In this document: in pieces, positions 19,736-28,964 of the stretch
Numbering within the stretch: position 1 is the first letter of the stretch
Layout: each line of letters opens with the position of its first letter
NCBI RefSeq assembly: GCF_000234665.1
Contig: NC_018338.1
Coordinates: forward strand, 846,084-910,083
Origin: Leishmania mexicana MHOM/GT/2001/U1103
Taxonomy: Eukaryota; Euglenozoa; Kinetoplastea; Trypanosomatida; Trypanosomatidae
Direction: 5' to 3'
Length of the DNA: 64,000 nucleotides
Notes under the pieces: model-generated
Told to the model about the DNA's origin: nothing
The model's input: the letters and a program-made list of their open reading frames with translations, nothing else
Databases searched by the model: none
Program-made: the position numbers and the translations under genes

Positions 19736-21159
19736 GATCGACAGGCATAGAAGAGCACAGAGGGGGAGGTTGCGAGGCGATACGGAGGGAAAGGGAAGAA
19801 CGAAAAATGCGCAGGGAAAGCAGAGGTGCTCTTTTTCACTGACCGGAATGCAAGAGAGCCGAAGGCAGACGTGTTCGATGTAGCGCTCAAGACTGCAACC
19901 ACGTGATCATCTCGTGGGTAAGCGCACGTGTCTTGTACTCTCAATTCGTGTCGGATGAGGTAAGGATGTGATGTAGGGCATGCCACTTCCCCCTAACGCT
20001 CTGCTTTGAGTTTCCTTCTGTGTGCTTTTCTTCCGCGTCACGCGACTCCAGCTCCGTGAAGAGCAGCTCTGGATGTAAACGGCACTTCCCTTCACATGTG
20101 TCAACATGCTACTTTCTTCTGTTCGAATGTTTTTTTTTTCGCGCATCTATGAGTTTTCCCCTTCCTGTCTTGCGAGACTCTTGAAAAGTCGTCGATGCTT
20201 TCACGGTTTGCTCCACCCTGCTGTCTCTCTCTCTACCCGTACGTCTGTCCCCCCTCCCCTCTTTTCCTCCTCCCTCCAACCCATCTAGGTCGGCTACGTT
20301 GAACCACACGTGTGCCTCCTCTCGTACCACAGCATCTCCCTCTCTTAGTGTTGAACTTCGTTTTATTTTATGTGTGGCTTGCTTTTCCTTTCCGGCGTTT
20401 TCTTCATCATGTCTTCATGTCGTCATCGCTGTCCGCAATTTTTATTTTATTTCGGCTCGTCTGGTCCCTTCACGCTTTTTATTTTTCGTCTTTCGGTATT
20501 GTTCTATTTTTTTGTGTTTATGCGTGCGCGTGTGTGTGTGGTTTCCTTCTGTTGGCCGTTTTGACTCTTCCTGGAAGTTCGTCAGTGTACAGTATATCTC
20601 TCTAAGTTTATGTGCCTATGCACGATGCCCACCTTTGCCCACGCCCACGCTTCCCTCCCTCTCCCCCCTCGCCACCTCTCCCCCTTCCCCTCACCGGACG
20701 CGAAGCACACATAGAAGTCCCTTTTTTTTCGTGTTTCGTTGTTGGATTGGTTTGTGCTCCCCCCTTTGTAAAGATCGCGTTCTGCTGCTCGCTCATTTCC
20801 TTCAGCTTCTTCCTTCTGCCTTTTTTTGTCGTTGCTTGCGTGCTTGGCCCGTTGATGCTGTCACACGCCGCCTCCTGCGCTCTTTTCCCCTCCCTTCCCG
20901 CGTTGATGTACCATAGTCTTCCCTTCAAACCGCTGGAAGAGAGGAAAGGCATGAGGAAGGGCCTACACGGGGTACGAGAGCAGCACAGCAGAACGCGAAA
21001 TAAAAGAACAACAACAAGGAAAGCCTCACACAGGAAAAACGGAGCGTCATGGAAAACGCCGCGCCCGTTTCTTGTTCTCCTTTGTTTTCGTTTCCATTTA
21101 TGTATCCGCGTCTTTGATGCGTGATAAGCATTTATTGGGGGCGAAAGGACTCATTCAGC

Positions 21160-21836
21160 GTGCGTCGACAATCGAGGGTGCACGTGGGCACTTACGTTTG
21201 TGCCTCTCCGCACGGTGTACGTCGATGATCTTGTTGCCGCTTTGTTACTGATCCTCCGATGACAGGGGCGCCACCCCAGTGTGGCATCTCAGGGTTCAGT
21301 GCTCCACTGTCTGGGGAAACCAGTCATCTTCCCTTTCCTCTTTCTATACCGAACCACGTGCGGTGATGATAGAGTCAGCTGCCTAAAGCGCAGCGAAGTC
21401 AAAGCGATGCGTCGCTGCTGATGTTTGCGGTCACATCCTGGACGGCGTTGCGTTGGAGAGACCGGCGGCGGTGCACACGTACGATTCTTGGGATAGGCAG
21501 ATTGTCAGTGTAACTCGAACACATCCCACACCTGGGCTACGCATTTCTCTGCTGCTATGGGGAGCCTGAGCGCCCACCCCCTACGGGAGGATGCACACCA
21601 GGTGGCGACCGGTAAAATGGGAGGAGCTGTGAGGCAACCCGCGTGGCGGATGGGTGGCCAGAGATTGTGCCAGGGGCCGTACTCAGATAAATGAGTACGG
21701 CGCATTGGCTGTAGTGCATGTGTCTACGGTGGCTTCGCACCACGCGATTGGGCCTCTGTGGCAGGCCGGGTAACGTGGAGTTGAACGCATGTTTTACAGA
21801 AGAGAGAAAGCGGACACGTTGAAAAGCTAAAAAAAA
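21160..21836 (+). repeat. SIDER-like degenerate retroposon (+ orientation)
   Basis: The core at about 21254-21462 aligns by eye with the reverse complement of about 50902-51115. Shared blocks include CCAGTGTGG...TCTCAG, TCAG.GCTC.CTGTCTG and GGCGTTGCGT.GGAG, in the same order and with near-identical total spacing (~205 versus ~211 nt). The unit lies in a probable 3' UTR, has non-coding balanced composition unlike the T/C-rich surroundings and ends at an A8 run (21829-21836). These properties fit the SIDER class of extinct non-LTR retroposons that populate Leishmania 3' UTRs and affect mRNA stability or translation. Outer boundaries are approximate, and class membership is inferred rather than checked against a consensus. 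Confidence 0.6.
21676..21701 (+). promoter_or_regulatory. Perfect 10-bp hairpin inside the SIDER-like element
   Basis: GCCGTACTCA (21676-21685) and TGAGTACGGC (21692-21701) are exact reverse complements separated by a six-nt loop, GATAAA. In the 3' UTR of the kinase mRNA this would form a stable stem-loop. It is not a bacterial terminator (no T run, eukaryotic context). A role as an RNA-protein binding or decay element is inference. Confidence 0.5.
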
Positions 21837-23016
21837 CGGGACACACTCTTGTTATCAGCGAGTTTGCCGTTGCGTGTGTCTTGCTATTTATTCCCCTTTC
21901 TTCTCTCTCTCAGCTACTTTTCTTTGTGTGTGTGTGTGTGCTTGTGGGCGCGTCTTTGTGGTTGTTCATGTGCTCATGTGCCCTGCTTTCGTCGCGTCTC
22001 TCTCATGTTAACTCTTGGCTCCATCGGATTATGATGTTTTTCTATGCTTCTCCTCGTTATTACTTTGGTACACGGAAACACCAACAAACCAGCTCAAAAA
22101 AAGACAAGGGGGAGCGCTAAACAACTGCGGACTCCTGCTTGTGCCCCTACCCGCCACTGGCCGACTCTGCAGACCCAGGCACTTGTGTGCATGAGAGCAT
22201 GGGTGTCTATCTGAAGGAGCGTGCGTCTGAACGCTTTTGCCACACCTTTTCCGTCGCGTCGCTGCACAAAGCTGACGCCCTCTTTCGCCTCCCTCTGCAG
22301 CCTCTGTTTGCCTCCTCAAGCAATGTAAAGGGGAGGGCAAAGCGATATGACCGCATGCGTGCAAGAGGACGAGTTTTGTGGCGGGAGTGAACGCTGGCGC
22401 GGGTGCGCCTTTGCACCAGTACGTCTCCACTTGGGCGGGCAGGGCGGAAAAGCACAGGGGGGGGGACGGAGATTTCTCGTGTCGCGCTGCGCGAAAGGAA
22501 CGAAAAAAGAGGAAAGCGGGCAGCACTATTCCTGAACAATGACGGTCACCAGAGTCCATTTTGCTCCCTCTATCTTCCTCGCGTTCTTCCTTCTTGCCTC
22601 CACGGCCCGGATCGGCGGGGTTGCAGGTTTGCCTAGAGGGGGGAGGTGTGTCACAAAAAAAAAGATAAGGAAAGGGGCGAAAAATACAGTACAGATTCGC
22701 AGCAAGGAGGGACAGGTTTTTGAGGATTGTGTCAGTGTGTCTCAGCTCACGCTGAACAGCACATCACGCGTTCACGCTAGTTGACACGGTAGAGGCCTAC
22801 TTGAGTTGCCATCTGCGTGTTTGTGCACACACACACACAGAGAATACTCACCTACCGTAAAGAAAAAGGATTGTGCGGAGTAGGAGGGCGGCTTGCATCC
22901 TTCTTGGCCTTTAGTATGCACGCTTCACCATTCAAACGGACGTACACACACAGATACACAACAGCAGATTGACTTTGACGACGGTGGGGCGAGTGCAAGC
23001 CCTCGCGTGCCTGTCC

Positions 23017-25776
23017 ATGACTTCCATTGCATCACAGATCCTTGGGGCACTGGCGGCTGCCTCCAGCCCTGTCGCCGAGACGCGCCATGCAGGTGATCTT
23101 CAGCTCCAGCAGCTGAAGTTGAACGCCACCGCCTACTTCTCCAGCTGTGCAGAAATCTTCGTCTCCCAGCAGGCTGATCTACGCGGACGGCAGTTAGTGG
23201 GCTTCCAGCTCAAGAATAGTCTCGCAGACCCCGCGTGTGCGCAGAACGCGCAACTTCAATCGGCGGTGTGCGAGCAGGCGGTCGCCGACCCGCAGCGCAT
23301 CATCCGAAACGTCGCCGGCAGTATTATCAGCGTGGCGGTGCGTGAGGGGCTGTGGCCTGCGGAACCGGTCGTCCGACAACTCGGCACCATTCTCACTCAG
23401 CGGAGCAATGAACTGGGCGCTGTGCACGGTGCCATCCGCACCTTGTCGTACATCGTCGATGATGCGATGCCGCTGCTCGACGCCGCGGGGCTGACGAAGC
23501 CGGTGCTGCTCGCTGCGCTGCCGTACCTCACGTCCACCGCCTTTGGCACGACCGGAGCAGATGCACTCGAGATACGCGTCAAGGCCCTCGAGATTGTCGC
23601 ACTGATCTTGGAACATGCGGGGATGGACTTCGAGTCGAACAGCTACAAGAGTCTGCAGGGCGGCGTCATCAGCGTCGTGCAAGCGTGCTTCGACAACCTA
23701 AAGGCACCCCTCTCTCAAACCATCGCCACACAGTGCATTCGGTGCATTGCGCTGTCCCTCACGTTTTACCAGGAGATTAACGACGACCTGTTTGGGCAGA
23801 TCGGCCAGCTCATGTATCAGGCGACCACTGCAGGCAACGGGGCTGCCCCGGCCAACGCAGAGGAGGAGAGTCTCCGCATTGAGGCGACGGAGTTCTGGCG
23901 CGCCATCTTGCACTTCCCTCACTTTGCTGAGGTGGCCCAGTCGACTGTCGTACAAATAATTCCGGTGATAATTCGGTCGATGATCTACTCCGAGATGGAG
24001 ATTGGTATGCTGCAGGCGAGCGCCGAGGACTGGCAGGTGCCGGACAAGATCGACTCGATCCGTCCACGCCACTACACAGAGCTCAACAAAGCCGCTGCCG
24101 ACGGCGGCAACGACGGCGAGGAGGACGAGGGCGATGACGATGACGAGGTGGAGGAGTGGAACCTGCGCCGCGTCTCGGCGTTGACGTTAGATGAACTCAG
24201 TCAGTACTACGGCGACCTTCTTCTTCTGCCAGTGCTGAGCTGTGTTGAGGGAATGATCCGCTCTGGGCCGGCCGGCTGGCGCCAACAGGAGGCCGGCGTG
24301 CTTGCCATCGGTGCATTTTGCGAGGGCTGCTACGACTCCCTGGCACAGTTTCTGCCTGATATTTGCCCGATGCTTCTGCAGCTGCTCGAGGCGGCTGATA
24401 CGCATTTTCTCGTTGTTAGCATTTCGCTCTGGTCATGTACGCGCCTCGGCAGCTACTTCCTCTCGAACCATTCGTTGATGGAGCGACTGATGGCGTGCAT
24501 TCTGCGGAAGATGGAGAACCCGTCCAAGATGGTGCAAGGTGCCGCCGTGGAGGCGCTGCGCAGCATGCTGGAAATGGCGGAGGAAGGCCAGGTGGACGCG
24601 GCTGCCCCGGCGATTGTGCGCTCTATCGCGACATGCTTCGGCGCCTATCAGCTCAAGAACCGTGTGCTTCTCTTGGAGGCAGTGCAGTCTGTATGCCAGA
24701 CCCTTGGCGCTGCCGTGCGCGGCAGCGAGGAACACATCTCCACCCTTCTTGCGCCGCTGGGTCAACTATGGTCGCAGACTCCGAATGACAGCCCCCTGCT
24801 GTGGAGCCTGTTCGACTGTATGGCAACCGTGTGCGCCACGCTTGGGCCAGCGATGCAGGCCATGGCTGGCGAGATCTTCAACCGCAGCTTCTCGCTGCTG
24901 CGTGAGCATCTGCAGCAGCGACACGCCGCCCTTCAATCGGGCGACATTCCGCCGGATGAGGAGTTCACCGTGACCTCGTCCATCTTGCTGAGTGGACTGT
25001 TTGACGCAATGGGGTCGGGTCTGGAGCCTTTGGTGGCTCAGAATGAGCCGGTGTTCATGCAGCTGACGCTCTCGATGCTCTCCGACGCGTCACCGCACAT
25101 TCGGCAGAACGGCTTCTGCCTCGCGAGCGATTTGGCACGCACGTGCCCAATGCACTTGCAGCAGGTTCTCCCCCAGTTCTGCGACGTGGCGGTGCAGAAT
25201 GTCACGATGGCCGACGAGTCGTGCTACGGAGTGGTCAGCAACGTTGCCTGGGCGGTGTGCAACTTACTAGAGCATGAAGTGGATGGCACTGGGGCTCCGA
25301 CGATGCAGACAAGCCCGGCCATGTCGCAGCTGTTTGCACTCTTTGCAAAATTGCTGGGACACACCAACATTACCTCGGATATGCGCAACATGGCAGAGAA
25401 TGTGTCGCTGTGCCTCGGCGTCATGCTCTACGTCGACGCCGACGTGGAGTCGAAGGCGGGCTGCTCCGTGGAGCTCTTTGCTGGTGCGTTTTGCCGCTTC
25501 GTGCGCAACGTCCGCGAGTCATCGTCGCTGCTGGAGGCGAGCACGAACGGTTTTCTGATGGCAGTGCAGCAAAAGCCGAGCGCTGTGGTGAACAATCTTG
25601 TCCTCTTCTGCGATCTTGGTTGCTCCGTGGCAGTGGAAGGCGTGGAGGCAAGCCGCATGATCCGTGATTTGCTTTCTAACGCCTCGCGAGCGAACCCCGA
25701 CGCGTGGCGCCAGGCGCTTGCCGCCTGCACTGAGCCGACCCGCAAGAAGCTATACGAACGATACGGCTTTCGGTAA
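23017..25776 (+). CDS. Transportin / karyopherin beta-2 (importin-beta family)
   Basis: 919 residues starting at MTSIASQILG; in-frame sequence upstream has no ATG. The length is close to transportin-1 (~890). The protein is built of tandem HEAT-like helical pairs throughout. Near residues 360-385 is the diagnostic acidic loop (GEEDEGDDDDEVEEWNLRR), matching the H8 loop of transportins that ends in 'DWNLRKCSA' and releases cargo on RanGTP binding. Nearby segments also follow transportin order: EATEFWRAILHFP, IRSMIYSEMEI, RQQEAGVLAIGAFCEGC, NPSKMVQGAAVEALRSMLE and, near the end, PDAWRQALAACTEPTRKKLYERYGF. The expected role is RanGTP-regulated nuclear import of PY-NLS cargoes such as RNA-binding proteins. 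The N-terminal HEAT repeat includes ADLRGRQLVGFQLKNSL, as expected for Ran contact. Confidence 0.93.
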   Translation: MTSIASQILGALAAASSPVAETRHAGDLQLQQLKLNATAYFSSCAEIFVSQQADLRGRQLVGFQLKNSLADPACAQNAQLQSAVCEQAVADPQRIIRNVAGSIISVAVREGLWPAEPVVRQLGTILTQRSNELGAVHGAIRTLSYIVDDAMPLLDAAGLTKPVLLAALPYLTSTAFGTTGADALEIRVKALEIVALILEHAGMDFESNSYKSLQGGVISVVQACFDNLKAPLSQTIATQCIRCIALSLTFYQEINDDLFGQIGQLMYQATTAGNGAAPANAEEESLRIEATEFWRAILHFPHFAEVAQSTVVQIIPVIIRSMIYSEMEIGMLQASAEDWQVPDKIDSIRPRHYTELNKAAADGGNDGEEDEGDDDDEVEEWNLRRVSALTLDELSQYYGDLLLLPVLSCVEGMIRSGPAGWRQQEAGVLAIGAFCEGCYDSLAQFLPDICPMLLQLLEAADTHFLVVSISLWSCTRLGSYFLSNHSLMERLMACILRKMENPSKMVQGAAVEALRSMLEMAEEGQVDAAAPAIVRSIATCFGAYQLKNRVLLLEAVQSVCQTLGAAVRGSEEHISTLLAPLGQLWSQTPNDSPLLWSLFDCMATVCATLGPAMQAMAGEIFNRSFSLLREHLQQRHAALQSGDIPPDEEFTVTSSILLSGLFDAMGSGLEPLVAQNEPVFMQLTLSMLSDASPHIRQNGFCLASDLARTCPMHLQQVLPQFCDVAVQNVTMADESCYGVVSNVAWAVCNLLEHEVDGTGAPTMQTSPAMSQLFALFAKLLGHTNITSDMRNMAENVSLCLGVMLYVDADVESKAGCSVELFAGAFCRFVRNVRESSSLLEASTNGFLMAVQQKPSAVVNNLVLFCDLGCSVAVEGVEASRMIRDLLSNASRANPDAWRQALAACTEPTRKKLYERYGFR

Positions 25777-28700
25777 GGTGGGACAGCGCGAGAAGTCTGT
25801 TGTGGTTGAGTCGGAGGTATACCGCCGGCGTCAGCTGATCACTAACAGGCGGAAGAAAAAAGAAAATACAACAAAGGATATGGAGTGCACACGTGGCCTT
25901 CATGGGCGCCAACCGTGGACTCGGTGCGAGAAACAGCCCACCGTTGGCGTGCGTAGCGGCGCGCCTGCATATCGGGTTGTTCCTTTCCACCTTTTTTTTT
26001 GGTTCTATGTTTGCACGTGACGCACCTCCGTTCGCCGCTCCCTTTTTTTTGGTGTGTGTGCGTGCGCATGCGCCCCTCGTGTGTTCCCGCTCCAGCAGTG
26101 GCCTCGTTAAGTCTGTTCTCTCCTTGGCTCAACGCAGAAGAGCGCCAACGCAGCACGAAAAAGAAAATGGAAGTCAAGCCGAGAGATGGGAGAGTGTGTG
26201 TTGTGTGCGTGCGGTGGTGTTGTAAGTACGTCTTTGTGTGCCTGTGTAATTTGGTCTCGTCGTCTAATGGAGAGAAGAGGTAGAGGTAGCAAGCGGGGGG
26301 AAGGGGAGGGGAGGGGGTTATTTCTGCCCATCTCTCCACTCATCATCTGCCTCTTGTCGCCACCTCCCCATTTGTCCTCGCTGCGCCACACCTTTCTTGC
26401 TCTCTGATCTTGCGTTATTGTCTTTTCATTTGGTATCCGTGTACGACACCAGCTTCTCCCGTCTTACGCGCTCGCTTTCTCTCGCGGTCTCCTCCATCGC
26501 TTACCTCTCTCACGCCCTGCCTGGCGCACGGCCTTTTCTTTTGGCTTGCTTCTCTCAGCGTTTCGGTTGTCTCTACCCTCGTACCCGGCCCTCCCCACCC
26601 CACTCCGCTCGAGCATTGTTGCGCCTGTTGCTCCTTCGATGTAACGGCGTGGAGGAGAGGGAATGAAGGAGGCGTGGGGTGGGAGTTCTGGATGACACGG
26701 AGCTGATGCCGAGGCACGGTGTATGACAGGGAGAATGCAAACAGCGCATCGAAGAGCTGACGAGGGAGCATCTGTGTATCGCGCCAGTCACTGCCACTCT
26801 CAGTGCAACGGCAACCGTTTAAAAAAAAGTGCATAAACGGCAGATTAGCTGGCGATCAAAGAAAGCATGCACTGACACGCAGGTAGGCCTACCCTACCCC
26901 TTCCCTGTGCACTGCGTCACGCGCGCACTCGCAGATGACGCAGTTCGCGTGCACGAGAACACTCGTCGCTCATTGCCATCCCCCTTCGTACGAGTTATGG
27001 AGAGAAGGTGAGGTGGTGAGTGGAGGAGAGACGCCGGAGGTGGCGGCACCGCGCAGGACTTGGTCTCTGCTAAGTAGGGGACCGTTTTGACATGTGTGGG
27101 GCGGCAGTTGTCATCTTGGTCTCTCTTTCTCTCTGTCATTTTCTTGTGCCGCCCCTTCCCCCCGCACACATACATATGTGCCCGCAGGGAAAACTGGACG
27201 GTGCTAACGCCCGGACGTGCCTTGTCCAGTTGGATTTCCTTTTATTTCTTCTCTTGCAGGTACTGTCCGAGATTGTGTTGTGGCACACTGCGCGTGATAC
27301 GGCACAAGTGGGTCGAATACCAAGCGGCAGGAGGTGAGGAGCGGAACGAAGGGGCTGGTTGGCGAGGGACAAGGGAGGGAAAGAGATACAAGGACGCGCC
27401 GGTATCGGGCTGTGATTTGGGAAGCATGTAAAAACATAAGGATGCTCGAAGGAGCACGACCGTCTGTTGGGCAACGCGAACGACTCGATTCAACCATACG
27501 TCCCTCTCCTCTCCACTTTGCCCCGCAAGCCCGCAGTGTGACGCAGGTGCGTAGATCCATGTATGCTTTTCACTGTCTATTCACCGTCCTACACTCACGG
27601 ATAACCATCTGCATTCCATCTTCCCTCGATCATTGCGGCATGCCTTTCACACAAAATTTCACAGACACATACATACGCACACATATGTGCACCCCTACGC
27701 ACGTATACCATGACGTGGGCGCGCCTTGGATAATTATCACTACTGACGACTAGCTCTCGCTCTCGCTTCTTCCTCACCCCCTTCCTACGCCGGCAGGCGA
27801 GTGTGTGCGAGTCGCCGCGGACCAAAAGAAAAGAGGATGCGTTCTGCTCTTTGCTGTTTCTAGCTGCCTTTGTGCGCTGTTCTCTGGGCATGACGGTGCG
27901 ACGCGATCGGGGGTGGGGGTGGAGGGCGATCGAGGGTACGGTGCCGAGTGGAGGCGATATCTTTGCTCCGGGTGCGCCAGCGTTGCTTCTGGTCTCCCTT
28001 TTGTTTGAGAAAGGCCCCCAGTGACCTTGCAGCCCCGTCTTTCTCGTTCTTTGCACTGTCTGCGCCTCCAGAGTAGGTCTCGCCCATGTGAGCTCCTTGA
28101 TGTTTTCACCCGTGCACGACAGGACGCTGGAAGGACGGGTGGCCCCGAAATGTTGCCTGTGCACAGGCACGGGCCTATACGCGTATCGACGCGCTCTGTT
28201 CCTGCCGCTATGGCCCTCGGTGTAAGCGGCATAATTCCACACACCAGCCCGGCAGTCGGATCGCTGGAGACGAATGTGCTGAGTCGCTGACTGGCCTCGG
28301 TGCAACGCGCTCACACCTCTTCTCTCTCCTCCTCTCTCTCACGCTGGCGAAAGAGCGGAAGTGTTCGTACACACACACACACGCACACGCACGCCATTAT
28401 CCCGAAGACCTCCTCTTCCCTCCGCAAGCCCATTTTCTTTTGCTGTTCGCTCTCTGCTCACCTCGCCCCCTTTATTCCATCTCTGTGAGGCGTGCGATTT
28501 ATCACTTTGTTTTCCGCTGCGCTATACGTAAACGTTTTTGTGTACGTTGAGACGGACCAGGACGTCCCCGTTCCTCCTCTCTCTGTGATCGGTCGAGGTG
28601 ATGTAGGTGGCACGGACACCATCACGCACTACACCACTCCGTGACCGCTTTCTTGAATCTTTACTTATCTCTTCCCCTTTTTCTCTTGCGTGGATACCAT

Positions 28701-28964
28701 ATCCGCACACACACACGCAAAGCTAACAGAGGCACCCGGGCACACACATAAACACGCAGTCGTGCGCTCGATCACAGTTATACGCGTTTGCCGAGTTGCC
28801 GTGTTGCCTCTTGTTGTTGCTCCCACTTGCACGTTCTTTTATCTCCCTCGGGTCTCGCACTCTCACTTCTCCACGACGGCCTAACCCACCCTCCCCTCCC
28901 CTTCCCCGCCACTTCAGCCTGCTGCTTGCGGTGTGCATAGAACTCTGAAGCGCAGCCGGTAGCG
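25777..28964 (+). other. Long intergenic spacer (3.2 kb), no gene seen
   Basis: Alternating pyrimidine-rich (25980-26650, 28290-28900) and mixed-composition stretches (26650-27100, 27780-28290). The mixed stretches have lower simple-repeat content and could be degenerate repeats, but I could not align them convincingly with the SIDER-like core. A 16-bp perfect palindrome lies at 28154-28169 and (CA)n near 28371-28392. The last 35 nt before 28917 form an excellent C-rich splice tract. Confidence 0.5.
28916..28917 (+). promoter_or_regulatory. Candidate spliced-leader acceptor AG for the PARN gene
   Basis: A C/T tract of about 35 nt (28880-28913) ends in ACTTCAG. There is no ATG before 28965, so the 5' UTR is 47 nt. 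Confidence 0.7.

Larger units (their letters stand above)
19736..23016 (+). other. Long intergenic spacer containing a SIDER-like repeat
   Basis: 3.3 kb without a gene. The left part (19736-21130) is pyrimidine-rich simple sequence. About 21160-21836 has balanced composition and is described separately as an interspersed repeat ending in A8. The right part (21840-23016) is again T/C- and purine-rich. AG at 22913-22914 after CATCCTTCTTGGCCTTT is a possible trans-splice acceptor for the transportin gene; it would leave an 18-codon upstream ORF at 22916-22972. Confidence 0.55.

Noticed and set aside
22969..23016. Longer N-terminus for transportin
   Set aside because: Begins with TTG; ATG 23017 gives a normal karyopherin N-terminus and length.
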